NCBI RefSeq assembly: GCF_000426225.1
Contig: NZ_AUEY01000005.1
Span: 81,652 to 145,651, forward strand
DNA: 64,000 nucleotides
Origin: Desulforegula conservatrix Mb1Pa
Lineage (GTDB): Bacteria; Desulfobacterota; Desulfobacteria; Desulfobacterales; Desulforegulaceae
Reading direction: 5' to 3'
The translations under genes were made by a program, and so were the position numbers. Positions 18,809-27,176 of this stretch are shown here, one piece after another. The first letter of the stretch is position 1. Every line of letters starts with the position of its first letter. Below the pieces are notes generated by a model. That model ran no database searches, was not told the DNA's origin, and was given only the letters and a program-made list of their open reading frames with translations.

Positions 18809-20190
18809 GCTGCCACCACGCTTTCTGAATCAGGGACAAAACCCCGGACGTCGATCTTGCCTGTGACTGCTGCCGAGATGAGGGCTGTTCTGCGCTCCTG
18901 GAGGAGGGTTATGGCTTTTTGGGCTTCGGAGATGAGGGTGTCGAGTTTGGAGGTTTCTTTGTCAAGAAAAGCAGCAATAGCTTGTTGCTCGGAGATACTT
19001 GGAGTTACAAACTTAAATTTTTTAATAATTTCAATAGTAAAACGAGGCATTGCCCCACCCACAAGACTATTCAATATAAAAGTTTTAAAAGATCTTGAAT
19101 TTAGATGGTATGCTAAATATCTGGAATCAAAACAATCAGGATTCGGACGAAGCATTGCGACACTGGAAAGTAATGAAAATGGAGTATCTATAGTATTTAT
19201 TGTGGCTATTCCTGCTGTTGCTCCATCCTTGATGTACAAAACGTCCCCTTTACAAACTGGACATCGTTTGTAAATTTCATCATGATCATCTTTACTAATA
19301 TAAGATACATCTGAAAGATCTATGCCCCATTCCTTAATATTTTTTGCAGTAATGTAAAGATAATCTCCGCAGACATCACTTGCAGGGCTAAAGTGGGTGC
19401 CATCTTGAAGTTTATCAAGAATATAAATGGATTTTTTCACACTCCAATGCTCCGGCACATCGCCCAGCCATTCGATTCCTGAATCCTTCATCTTTGCATC
19501 AGGATTCAGACCTTTGGTGACTGCATGGGAGATAACAGCCTGACGCTTTTCCTTTAAAAGTTCTATCAGCTTCTGCTGTTCCGCAATCAGATTATCTATT
19601 TTGGCGGTTTCAGAATGCAGAAAATTTGCAATGAAATTTTGTTCAGACAATGTAGGTGATATTATTTCTATATTACCAAGCATAGATCTACTTATTCTGT
19701 CTCTTGTTCCTCCTCTTGCAACAACCTCAATAAAAGAAAGGTAAGACGTAGTTGAAAGCATAAATACAATATAATGAGGATCAAAATCTGGAGAAACCTT
19801 CACAATGCAATTATCAACGGAAGTAATCATTTTTACTCCAAGAGATGGAGCTAAGCATGCACGCCCTGCTAGAATTGTACGAGATGACTGCAATCTGCAT
19901 ATCAGTACGTCATTTGGATTAACTTCTGTGCATGATAATTTTTGAAAAGTTTCTTCTGATACATATCTAAAGCCTTGTTCTTCATAGACGCCAGTTCCAA
20001 TATTGCCGCATTGTATTAGCCTAACGCCCTCATTTGTTATATAAGGAGTCTCAATCCAATCCCCATCAATAAAAGATTTGGAATCAGGTTTTGCAATATG
20101 CTTAATACGAACTTTTTCCCAATGCTCCGGCACTTCCCCAAGCCATTCAACCCCGCTGTCCTTATATTTCTCGTACCTCGGAAAACTCAT
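18805..20190 (-). CDS. hsdS: Type I restriction specificity subunit S
   Basis: 461 residues with two target-recognition half-repeats, each opened by the same element: SGVEWLGEVPEHW at residues 12-24 and SGIEWLGDVPEHW at about 237-249. Each is followed by a recognition domain and a conserved helical spacer (LIAEQQKLIELLKEKRQAVI and LDTLISEAQKAITLLQERRT). The two recognition domains differ, so the target should be bipartite and asymmetric. Its stop overlaps the hsdR start. The first bases of the gene are duplicated 453 bases upstream (see the 66-bp repeats). It is separated from hsdM by about 2.1 kb of cassette. Confidence 0.96.
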   Translation of the reverse strand: MSFPRYEKYKDSGVEWLGEVPEHWEKVRIKHIAKPDSKSFIDGDWIETPYITNEGVRLIQCGNIGTGVYEEQGFRYVSEETFQKLSCTEVNPNDVLICRLQSSRTILAGRACLAPSLGVKMITSVDNCIVKVSPDFDPHYIVFMLSTTSYLSFIEVVARGGTRDRISRSMLGNIEIISPTLSEQNFIANFLHSETAKIDNLIAEQQKLIELLKEKRQAVISHAVTKGLNPDAKMKDSGIEWLGDVPEHWSVKKSIYILDKLQDGTHFSPASDVCGDYLYITAKNIKEWGIDLSDVSYISKDDHDEIYKRCPVCKGDVLYIKDGATAGIATINTIDTPFSLLSSVAMLRPNPDCFDSRYLAYHLNSRSFKTFILNSLVGGAMPRFTIEIIKKFKFVTPSISEQQAIAAFLDKETSKLDTLISEAQKAITLLQERRTALISAAVTGKIDVRGFVPDSESVVAA

Positions 20191-20233
20191 GCTTCGTCCT
20201 CGTCTGTCACATTCTGAAGATAAGATTCATGCG
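20168..20233. repeat. 66-bp direct repeat, hsdS-side copy
   Basis: This copy spans the first codons of hsdS and the bases just upstream. In the leftward frame the upstream part still reads as the tail of the YhcG protein (HESYLQNVTDEDEA, stop). The matching copy is at 20621-20686; they differ at about five positions. Confidence 0.85.
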
Positions 20234-20620
20234 GATCTGTAGGTCGGATTAGAGCGTCCTTTGCTCGTAATCCGACATGAACCGCCTTTGCATGGATGGT
20301 GCGTCGGATTACGGACAAAAAGCGTCCTGATCCGACCTACGAAAACCTTATCTTTGTCAATGGTTCTGCCATAATAAAAAATGAAAGGCGCTTGTTTTAA
20401 AAAAATTTGCCAATAAACTCATCATGCCCAAGATGGGCATGTAGGGTGCGTGCCGTCCTTGCACTCACCATTGCCTGATAAAAACGGTGCGTGGAAAAGC
20501 GCCACGCACCCTACGTTTCGGATTCATGCCAAGGAGATGGTTAAGCTTTCTTTTTCATGAAAGTTCATCCTGAAAAAATCAAAAATCCCGAATTCAAAAA
20601 CCTAAAATCCACGGCGTTTT
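20234..20620. repeat. Patch of short palindromic repeats between the 66-bp copies
   Basis: Non-coding patch holding four repeat pieces: a GTCGGATTA hairpin at about 20239-20277, a second in inverted order at 20300-20340, a GTAGGGTGCGTG hairpin with distant arm CACGCACCCTAC at 20441-20515, and an AATTCAAAAACCTAAAATCCACG block at about 20591-20613 that recurs at 27097-27119. No gene is visible. Confidence 0.75.
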
Positions 20621-20686
20621 TTCTCGTACCCCGGAAAACTCATGCTTAGTCCTCGTCTGTAACATTCTGAAGATAAAATTCATGCA
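20621..20686. repeat. 66-bp direct repeat, yhcG-side copy
   Basis: This copy contains the last codons of the YhcG gene (FYLQNVTDED, stop) followed at once by ATGAGTTTTCCG, an hsdS start that runs only 13 codons (MSFPGYEKKRRGF) before a stop. It shows that the nuclease gene once ended directly at the start of hsdS. Confidence 0.85.
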
Positions 20687-21656
20687 GCTTTGCCTGAAGA
20701 AGTTTCTTGTCAGGCAACAGGGTCTGGTATTCGGCAATCATGGCTGGAGACAGGGAACGGCTCAAGGCATATTCCACAACTTCCTCGTCCTTGCTGGCGC
20801 AGAGCAATACTCCAATGGCAGGGTTTTCGTGGGCTTTTTTCACATCACGGTCAAGTGCTTCGAGGTAAAAATCCAGCTTGCCAAGATATTCAGGCTCGAA
20901 TCTTCCAACCTTCAATTCTATTGCCACCAGACAGTTCAGGCCACGATGAAAAAAAAGCAGGTCAATGCTGAAATCACGGTTGCCGACCTGCAAAGGAAAT
21001 TCAGAGCCTACAAAACAGAAATCCCTGCCAAGCTCTATGAGAAAAGCCTTGAGCCTGTGCAGAAGTCCCTTGTGAAGGTCGCTTTCATCATGACCTTCCG
21101 GCATATTAAGAAACTCCACAATATATGAATCTTTGAATACATTCAGGGCATCAGGATAAATTTGTGTCACCGCTGGTGACACTTTTACAGGATTAAGGAC
21201 AGTGCGCTCAAAAAGGGCGTTTTTAAACTGGCGTTCAAGTTCCCTCTTGCTCCACTTCTCCCGGATTGCCATTCTCAGGTAGAATTCACGCTCTTCTTCA
21301 CGTTTGCTCTGGCCAAGAATAATCAGATTGTGGCTCCAGGACAATTGTCGCACCAGTGGCGCGACTTTTTCATCATGCCTGTAAGTCTCGTAAAACTGCC
21401 TCATTCGGAACAGATTTCTACCTGTAAAACCCTTGAGTCCTGGCTGGCTTCCGGCAATGTGCGCGGCAAGCTGTTTTACAACGCCGTCACCCCATTCCGC
21501 AGCTTCAATCTTTCGACTGATATATGCGCCCACCTGCCAGTAAAGATCAATCAGGGTTGTATTTACGGACTGATAAGCCTTCTGGCGGGCATTCCCAATG
21601 AGTTCCAGAACTTCGTCAAAGGAAACGCCTGTTGTAATCTGTGGTTTATTATTCAT
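20646..21656 (-). CDS. YhcG/DUF1016 family PD-(D/E)xK nuclease
   Basis: 336 residues. The N-terminal DUF1016 helical domain (YWQVGAYISRKIEAAEWGDGVV, then GRNLFRMRQFYETY) is followed by a C-terminal nuclease fold with Asp in FSIDLLFFHRG and ELK in VAIELKVGRF. YhcG-type proteins are often linked to type I restriction loci and mobile elements. The start ATG at 21656 overlaps the stop of the antitoxin-like gene (ATGA), so it is preferred over the longer frame opening at 21695. It is placed between hsdM and hsdS as part of an inserted cassette. Confidence 0.88.
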   Translation of the reverse strand: MNNKPQITTGVSFDEVLELIGNARQKAYQSVNTTLIDLYWQVGAYISRKIEAAEWGDGVVKQLAAHIAGSQPGLKGFTGRNLFRMRQFYETYRHDEKVAPLVRQLSWSHNLIILGQSKREEEREFYLRMAIREKWSKRELERQFKNALFERTVLNPVKVSPAVTQIYPDALNVFKDSYIVEFLNMPEGHDESDLHKGLLHRLKAFLIELGRDFCFVGSEFPLQVGNRDFSIDLLFFHRGLNCLVAIELKVGRFEPEYLGKLDFYLEALDRDVKKAHENPAIGVLLCASKDEEVVEYALSRSLSPAMIAEYQTLLPDKKLLQAKLHEFYLQNVTDED

Positions 21657-21865
21657 AATATTGAATTCAGGAGGTCTTTTTTTGCCGTTTCCCAATCTAC
21701 AAACCTGTCTTTACCATCTGCAACGGCTTTTTCACGTTCGTTTAATATTTCACCATGCCAATCCGGAGACGAAAATTTTTTTTGGCTTTTGCACAGATCA
21801 TCCCAAAGCATTTCCATTGCCATCAGTTTTTCTTCTGTTGTCATGTTCTGTATATTAATAGTCAT
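21653..21865 (-). CDS. Addiction-module antitoxin-like protein (TIGR02574 type)
   Basis: 70 residues from the ATG at 21865. MTTEEKLMAMEMLWDDLCKS and WHGEILNEREKAVADGK match the short 'addiction module component' family, normally paired with a RelE/ParE toxin. Here the next gene is instead the YhcG nuclease, whose start overlaps this stop (ATGA). The same frame is open upstream through a GTG at 21943 with a perfect GGAGGT; translation from there would add 26 residues derived from a different gene (see the remnant entry). Which start is used is unknown. Confidence 0.75.
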   Translation of the reverse strand: MTINIQNMTTEEKLMAMEMLWDDLCKSQKKFSSPDWHGEILNEREKAVADGKDRFVDWETAKKDLLNSIL

Positions 21866-21883
21866 AACATCTTCAAAAAAACG

Positions 21884-21943
21884 ATATTTGACATTATCAG
21901 CGTTTAATAAAAGAATAAACTCTTTGAAGTCTCGGTTCTGCAC
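21884..21943 (-). pseudogene. Remnant of nucleotidyltransferase-like gene (first 20 codons)
   Basis: From the GTG at 21943 (ribosome site GGAGGT) the frame reads VQNRDFKEFILLLNADNVKY, which resembles the N-terminus of short nucleotidyltransferase-like/DUF6036 proteins, normally continuing LIVGGYAVAFHG. Here the similarity stops abruptly and the frame runs in phase into the antitoxin. This looks like a deletion junction. The family identification is from memory of the pattern and needs a database check. Confidence 0.55.
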
Positions 21944-22094
21944 CGTACCTCCATAAATGATACTCCTGCCTGATTTGCTCAAGAGCATCAAGCCTGAGAG
22001 CGGGTGGTTGTGAAGTCCAGTATCCGTAATCACTTTGCTGATCACGAAGATTCACTTTGGTGACTGTTTTTTTGATCTGATGTGTTTTTTCCAT
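21897..22094 (-). CDS. Small conserved protein overlapping a nucleotidyltransferase remnant
   Basis: 65 residues: LRDQQSDYGYWTSQPPALRL, then EQIRQEYHLWRYGAEPRLQRVYSFIKR to the stop. This pattern is familiar from small proteins encoded just before, and overlapping, nucleotidyltransferase-like genes. Its last 15 codons overlap the remnant above in another frame. No strong ribosome site is seen. Function unknown; possibly the surviving half of a two-gene toxin-antitoxin-like pair. Confidence 0.6.
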   Translation of the reverse strand: MEKTHQIKKTVTKVNLRDQQSDYGYWTSQPPALRLDALEQIRQEYHLWRYGAEPRLQRVYSFIKR

Positions 22095-22190
22095 AAACGA
22101 AATATAATATCAGGGTGATTTGCTTACAACCGTTATATTATTAGCCTATTTTTAAGCAATCCATAAAGCGCATCATACAAACCATAACCA

Positions 22191-22280
22191 AAAGTTTTTG
22201 CGGAGCTTTTTTCAAAAAGCGACCGTTCGAGGCAAGCGCATCTGGTGCGCAAGCCTTAGAGCTTGAGCACCCTACGATAG
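22191..22280. repeat. Mosaic of two hairpin repeats
   Basis: AAGTTTTTGCGGAGC joined to TTTTTTCAAAAAGCGACC, followed by GGTGCGCAAGCC with arm GAGCACCCTACG. The same two pieces, in the opposite order, recur at 27008-27164 inside the kdp operon. Non-coding. Confidence 0.75.
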
Positions 22281-22302
22281 GCCTAATTTACCAATCAACT
22301 CA

Positions 22303-24138
22303 TCACGCCCCAAGCCCTTTTATCATCGTCATTATCCGGTCAGTAACAATTTTCAGGTCAGTGTCGATTTCCGTAAGAGATCTTGGAGGCTCGAAAACGT
22401 AAAAATGGCGGTTGAACGGAATCTCGTAGCCTGTCTTTGTCTTTTCGTGGTCTATCCAGGCATCTGGAACATGGGGCAGAACCTCGCGCCTGAAATATTC
22501 CTCGATGTCTTCATCAAGGGGAATGTTTTCGGTGTCCCTGAGGTTGGTGTCTGGCATGGGCTTGCCTTTCAGCTTGCCCTTTGTTCCGATTACAGGCTTT
22601 CCGTTTTCGTCTTTCTGGGGTCTTTCGACTGTTATTGTTCTGTATCCGAAAGCGGAATTTTTGAATATGCGTGAAAGTGGCGCAATCTTGACTTTTCCGC
22701 CTTCTGGCACAGCAGGCTCTTTTTCGCCTTGCAGGATTATCAGGCGGTCAGTTTCCTTTCCGTTTGAATCAAAAACATAGGCAATTTTAGCTTCTGTGAA
22801 GCTTCCGAAAAGTCTTGTTATGTCTGAAATATGCTGATCAGAAAGCTCTTTTCTCTTGCTTCCGAGACTTTTTCTCATTTTCTGCCAGAAGGAGCTTGCG
22901 TCAATGAGCTGGACAAAGCCTTTCCTGTTGTCTGGCTTGCGGTTCGAGAGAATCCAGATATAGGTTGAAATGCCTGTGTTGTAGAACATATCTGTTGGAA
23001 GCCCGATTATTGCCTCGACCAGATCGTTTTCAAGAACATAGCGCCTGATCTCGCTTTCACCTGATCCTGCGCCGCCGGTAAAAAGAGGGGAACCGTTTAA
23101 GACAATGCCGAACCTGCTTCCTCCGGCTGCGGCTGGCTGCATTTTGCTTAAAAGATGCATCAGAAAAAGAAGTGAACCGTCCGAAACCCTTGGAAGGCCG
23201 GGGCCAAAACGTCCGTTAAAGCCCTGCTGTTCATGCTCCTTGCGGATTTCCTTTTCAACTTTTTTCCATTCAACACCAAAAGGCGGATTTGAAAGCATAT
23301 AGTCAAATTTACTATGGCCGTGGCCGTCATCCGAAAGAGTATTGCCTGGGATGATGTTTGCGACTTCCTGACCCTTTATGAGCATGTCGGCCTTGCATAT
23401 GGCGTAGGATTCGTCGTTCAGCTCCTGTCCGTGCATTGTCAGACGGGCCGTCGGGTTATGTTCTTCAAGATATTCTCCTGCGACCGAGAGCATTCCGCCT
23501 GTTCCTGCTGTGGGATCGTATATTGTACGGACAACTCCGGGCTTGGACAGAATCTCGTCGTCCTCCACAAAAATCAGGTTGACCATGAGGCGGATTACTT
23601 CCCGGGGCGTAAAATGTTCTCCTGCTGTCTCGTTGGAAATTTCCGCAAATTTTCTGATAAGCTCTTCAAACACAAGGCCCATCTGGAAATTTGAGACAGT
23701 TTCAGGGTGAAGGTCGATTCCTGAAAATTTCTCAGTGACAAGATAAAGAAGGCCGCATTTGTTAAGACGATCTATCTGGGTGTAAAAATCGAAACGCTCG
23801 AAAATATCCCGGACAGAGGGCGAAAAAGCCTGGATATACTGCTCGAGATTTTGCCTGATATGATCCTGATCTCCCATGAGCTTTTTCATGTCCATGGGAG
23901 AGGTGTTGTAGAATTTAAGGCCTGAAACCCTTAAAAGAAAAGGCTCTGGATTGAGTCCCATCTTCTGCTTTGCTTCAAATTCCGCAAGAACAGCTTCTTT
24001 GGTTTCCTCAAGAACGCAGTCAATACGCCTTAAAACCGTGAACGGCAGAATTACCTTGCCATATTCTGACTGTTTGTAATCTCCGCGAAGAAGATCAGCC
24101 ACTGACCATATAAAAGATGAAAGTTCCTGCTGGTTCAT
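22303..24138 (-). CDS. hsdM: Type I restriction DNA methyltransferase subunit M
   Basis: 611 residues. The N-terminal helical HsdM domain (about 5-140) is followed by the N6-adenine methyltransferase core with SAM motif [11 protein letters not shown] (208-217) and catalytic NPPF (284-287). [16 protein letters not shown] is also diagnostic. It methylates host DNA at the HsdS-specified site. The ribosome site AGGAA precedes the start. First gene of the restriction locus in transcription order; the usual direct hsdM-hsdS junction is broken by the cassette at 20191-22302. Confidence 0.96.
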   Translation of the reverse strand: MNQQELSSFIWSVADLLRGDYKQSEYGKVILPFTVLRRIDCVLEETKEAVLAEFEAKQKMGLNPEPFLLRVSGLKFYNTSPMDMKKLMGDQDHIRQNLEQYIQAFSPSVRDIFERFDFYTQIDRLNKCGLLYLVTEKFSGIDLHPETVSNFQMGLVFEELIRKFAEISNETAGEHFTPREVIRLMVNLIFVEDDEILSKPGVVRTIYDPTAGTGGMLSVAGEYLEEHNPTARLTMHGQELNDESYAICKADMLIKGQEVANIIPGNTLSDDGHGHSKFDYMLSNPPFGVEWKKVEKEIRKEHEQQGFNGRFGPGLPRVSDGSLLFLMHLLSKMQPAAAGGSRFGIVLNGSPLFTGGAGSGESEIRRYVLENDLVEAIIGLPTDMFYNTGISTYIWILSNRKPDNRKGFVQLIDASSFWQKMRKSLGSKRKELSDQHISDITRLFGSFTEAKIAYVFDSNGKETDRLIILQGEKEPAVPEGGKVKIAPLSRIFKNSAFGYRTITVERPQKDENGKPVIGTKGKLKGKPMPDTNLRDTENIPLDEDIEEYFRREVLPHVPDAWIDHEKTKTGYEIPFNRHFYVFEPPRSLTEIDTDLKIVTDRIMTMIKGLGA

Positions 24139-24164
24139 GTGATTCCTGTTTGCGTTCGGGCGAA

Positions 24165-24304
24165 CTCTAAAAATTGCCTTTTTGCCAAAGTTTAATCGGG
24201 CAGCGTCAGCGTCGAATCCTCATTTATACCGCATAACCTCCGGTTCTTAGTGCGACGCTGCTGATTCCCATGTGCTACCACATCAAAAATTCTAATTTTT
24301 AGAG
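24165..24304. repeat. MITE-like element, second family, copy 1
   Basis: 140 bp with perfect 11-bp terminal inverted repeats CTCTAAAAATT / AATTTTTAGAG. The interior includes CAGCGTCAGCGTCG, CTCATTTATACC and GCTACCACATCAAAAATT. Two more copies lie at 44301-44428 and 49952-50080. No coding capacity. Confidence 0.88.
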
Positions 24305-24549
24305 CCACCCTTCAGTTTATAACTGTTCTGGGTGTGTCGAAATAAGGGAGTTAAAAAAATGATGGCCACAGTAAGATGAACAGCGCCAAACTATCAAGAC
24401 TTATCTTGGGATTTAAAGGACGCAAGTGCCATTTATTGAGTCTTTCCATGATCTTTTGGGGTGCATCCTGTATTGACTTGGATAATAAACGGGTGTTACT
24501 TGATCCGGGTTGGCAATTTCTGAAAAGATAATCGAACCGGAGTTTTCTG
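24305..24549. other. Leader of the acyl-CoA synthetase gene
   Basis: About 245 bases upstream of the acyl-CoA synthetase. A TTGACT element (24474) is present but no good -10 at 17 bases. Open frames on the minus strand here (24351-24746) are shadows of the synthetase gene. Nothing else identified. Confidence 0.5.
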
Positions 24550-26127
24550 ATGATAATAACCGAAATACTGGCCAGAAACGCGAGGCTTTTTCCTGATGAT
24601 ACGGCGCTTGTGGAAAGAGATCCTGCAAACGGAACAAGAAAAAGCATTACTTGGACGGAATTTGATTCGGTCTCGAACAGAATCGCAAACGCACTTGTGA
24701 AAAGAGGGGTCAAAAAGGGTGGCAGTGTGGTGCATCTCATGACCAACTGCCTTGAATGGCTTCCGGTTTATTTCGGGATTTTAAGAACAGGCGCAAAGGC
24801 CGTGCCTCTTAATTTCAGGTTTACGGAGGAGCTGATCGCCATGTGCGCAAATGTTTCCGAAGCCAGCGTGATTTTTTTCGGCGAGGAATTTATTGACCGT
24901 GTTGCATCAGCCAAGACCGAGCTTGATCTTTCAATTACAACATATATATTTACTGGCCCCAAAGAGCATACACCCCGTTATGCCGAACATCTGGATGATT
25001 TTATCAAAAAGAGCGAGCCTGAATTTTTCGGCCCTGAAATCATTATCACAGACAATGCCGCCATATATTTCACTTCAGGCACGACAGGAGTTCCCAAGGG
25101 CGTTCTCCTGACCCACAGGAATCTCGAATTTTCCTGCTATGTGGAAAACAATCATCATTCCCAGAAAAAAGAAGACTCCTTTCTCTGCATTCCGCCCCTT
25201 TATCACACAGGAGCCAAAATGCATTGGTTCGGCAATTTTCTTGTGGGCGCTCCGGCTGTAATTCTAAAAGGGATAAAACCTGACTGGATTCTTGAGGCAG
25301 TTTCAGAGGAAAAGGTTTCAATAGTCTGGCTTCTCGTGCCCTGGGCCCATGATATTCTTCTTGCCATCGAGCGAGGTGAAATCAAGCTTGATAATTATGA
25401 TCTTTCCAGATGGAGACTCATGCACATAGGCGCACAGCCGGTTCCTCCGAGTCTTATCCAGAAATGGGGTGAAGTATTCCCGCTTCATGAATTTGACGTG
25501 AATTACGGACTTACAGAAGCAACCGGCCCTGGATGCCTTCACCTTGGAATCCCTAACCGCCACAAGACCGGCTCCATCGGAATTGCGGGCTTTGACTGGG
25601 AATTTTCAATAGTTGACAGAAACCTTGATCCTGTACCGCTTGGGGAGCCGGGCGAGCTTATTGTAAAAGGGCCGGGAGTAATGAAGGAGTATTTCAAAAA
25701 TCCCAAGGAAACCGCTACAAGCCTTGTTAATGGCTGGTTAAGGACAGGGGACATAGCCAGAATAGACAAGGACGGTTTTGTATGGCTGCTTGATCGCAAA
25801 AAAGACGTGATCATAACAGGCGGCGAGAATATCTATCCTGTCGAAATAGAGCATTTCCTGAGCCATCACGCAAGAATTCAGGATGTGGCAGTAATCGGCA
25901 TTCCTGATGAAAGATTGGGAGAGGTTGTGGCTGCTGTAATCAAGCTTAAACCCGGCAAGAATATGACAGAGGAAGAAGTCATGACTCTTTGTGAGCTTCT
26001 CCCAAGATACAAGAGACCGAAATTCATATATTTCGACGATGTTCCGAGGAATCCTACCGGAAAAATTGAAAAACCTGCGTTAAGAAAGAAATATGCCGGT
26101 ATTTACAGCAGTTTTAAGATGTCTTGA
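24550..26127 (+). CDS. Acyl-CoA synthetase (AMP-forming)
   Basis: 525 residues of the ANL superfamily. The AMP-binding motif YFTSGTTGVPKGVLLTHRN is near residue 177, NYGLTEATGPG near 320, GWLRTGDIARIDKDGFVWLLDR near 396, then GGENIYPVEIEHFL and C-terminal catalytic Lys in PTGKIEKPALRK. It activates a carboxylic acid through an acyl-AMP to the CoA thioester. The substrate cannot be told from the sequence; the family includes medium/long-chain and aromatic acid ligases. It is transcribed alone and converges on kdpC. Confidence 0.92.
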   Translation: MIITEILARNARLFPDDTALVERDPANGTRKSITWTEFDSVSNRIANALVKRGVKKGGSVVHLMTNCLEWLPVYFGILRTGAKAVPLNFRFTEELIAMCANVSEASVIFFGEEFIDRVASAKTELDLSITTYIFTGPKEHTPRYAEHLDDFIKKSEPEFFGPEIIITDNAAIYFTSGTTGVPKGVLLTHRNLEFSCYVENNHHSQKKEDSFLCIPPLYHTGAKMHWFGNFLVGAPAVILKGIKPDWILEAVSEEKVSIVWLLVPWAHDILLAIERGEIKLDNYDLSRWRLMHIGAQPVPPSLIQKWGEVFPLHEFDVNYGLTEATGPGCLHLGIPNRHKTGSIGIAGFDWEFSIVDRNLDPVPLGEPGELIVKGPGVMKEYFKNPKETATSLVNGWLRTGDIARIDKDGFVWLLDRKKDVIITGGENIYPVEIEHFLSHHARIQDVAVIGIPDERLGEVVAAVIKLKPGKNMTEEEVMTLCELLPRYKRPKFIYFDDVPRNPTGKIEKPALRKKYAGIYSSFKMS

Positions 26128-26139
26128 TTGTTAGATGGG

Positions 26140-26319
26140 GAGGTCGGATTAGGACGCCTTTGTCCCTAATCCGACATTGATCTAAAGTGCATGCCTCCGG
26201 GGAGTCAATTTACCCCTTATAAGCCAAAGTTAGACAGGAATTATAAGGGTATTTAATGACACCGTTTACAAGGATAACTCCGGCGGGTCGCTTTTTGAAA
26301 AAAGCTCCGCAAAAACTTA
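26140..26319. repeat. Repeat pieces between convergent genes
   Basis: Three inverted structures between the synthetase and kdpC stops: a GTCGGATTA hairpin at 26140-26176; arms ACCCCTTATAA / TTATAAGGGT at 26212-26250; and an inverted copy of the GCGGAGC-TTTTTT-CAAAAAGC hairpin at 26278-26319. Either the first or the last could terminate transcription, but none has a clean T-run. Confidence 0.65.
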
Positions 26320-26402
26320 ATGATTTTTGTCGGTTGGCAAGAACACTGAATAGAATTGGTTCCCACGCAAAACATGAAAATTGGTTGTGCGCAAGTTGGT
26401 TC

Positions 26403-26981
26403 CTATGCCTTTCCAAATTTTTTGTCGAGCGCCATATTCAGGCGCAGAACATTCACCCTCGGCTCGCCGAAAATAAATAAATCCCTGCCTTCAGTAGTGT
26501 TTTCAATAATCTTTTTAATCATTTCAGGATCTGCGTTTCTGGATTTTGCTATTCTTGGAATCTGCCACATTGCAGCTTCGGTCGAAATATGCGGATCAAG
26601 CCCGCTTGCAGAAGCCATAACAAGTTCCACAGGCACAGGGCCTTTTGCGTCCGGGTTTTCTTTGATAAGACGTTCAGTATCTGTTTTTATCCTTTCCCTT
26701 AGTTTCTGTGAAGAAGGTCCGAGATTCGATCCACCCGAACTTGAAGCATCATAACCGTTTCCGGCAGCTGATGGTCTTGGCTGGAAATAGGAAGGCTTTG
26801 AAAATGCTTGTGCAATCAGTTTTGATCCGACAGTCTCGCCCTTTTCATTTTTAATCATGCTGCCGTTTGCCTTGTCAGGAAAGATAACCTGAGCAATTCC
26901 TGTGACAGCCAAAGGATATATTATCCCGGTAAGTATGAGGGTTACAATGGCCACCCTTAATGCGATGATTATATTTTTCAT
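26403..26981 (-). CDS. kdpC: Potassium-transporting ATPase subunit C
   Basis: 192 residues. One N-terminal membrane helix (VTLILTGIIYPLAVTGIAQVIFP), then the periplasmic domain with SKLIAQAFSKPSYFQPRPSA, ELVMASASGLDPHIS and RVNVLRLNMAL, all typical of KdpC. It stabilises the KdpFABC complex. The ATG at 26981 follows AAAGGAAC and fits the family; the frame open to 27035 adds an implausible 18 residues. It is separated from kdpB by 195 bases filled with palindromic repeats, unlike the tight spacing of the rest of the operon. Confidence 0.95.
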   Translation of the reverse strand: MKNIIIALRVAIVTLILTGIIYPLAVTGIAQVIFPDKANGSMIKNEKGETVGSKLIAQAFSKPSYFQPRPSAAGNGYDASSSGGSNLGPSSQKLRERIKTDTERLIKENPDAKGPVPVELVMASASGLDPHISTEAAMWQIPRIAKSRNADPEMIKKIIENTTEGRDLFIFGEPRVNVLRLNMALDKKFGKA

Positions 26982-27007
26982 GCTTTGTTCCTTTATATTC
27001 GGCTTTC

Positions 27008-27164
27008 TGGTGCGCAAGCCTTGCGGCTTGAGCACCCTACGATTACATAATTTTCGATTTTCACGCCGACATATTCCTGTAATAATCGGAAATCCAGATT
27101 CAAAAATCTAAAATCCATGAAGTTTTTGCGGAGCTTTTTACAAAAAGCGACCCGCCGGAGGCAC
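27008..27164. repeat. Repeat mosaic inserted between kdpB and kdpC
   Basis: GGTGCGCAAGCC / GAGCACCCTACG hairpin at 27008-27043, an AATCCAGATTCAAAAATCTAAA block near 27088-27119 shared with 20581-20613, and the GCGGAGC-TTTTTACAAAAAGC hairpin at 27120-27164. A further GGAGGCA-CTT-TGCCTCC hairpin lies at 27156-27172, next to the kdpB stop. Confidence 0.75.
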
Positions 27165-27176
27165 TTTGCCTCCTCA

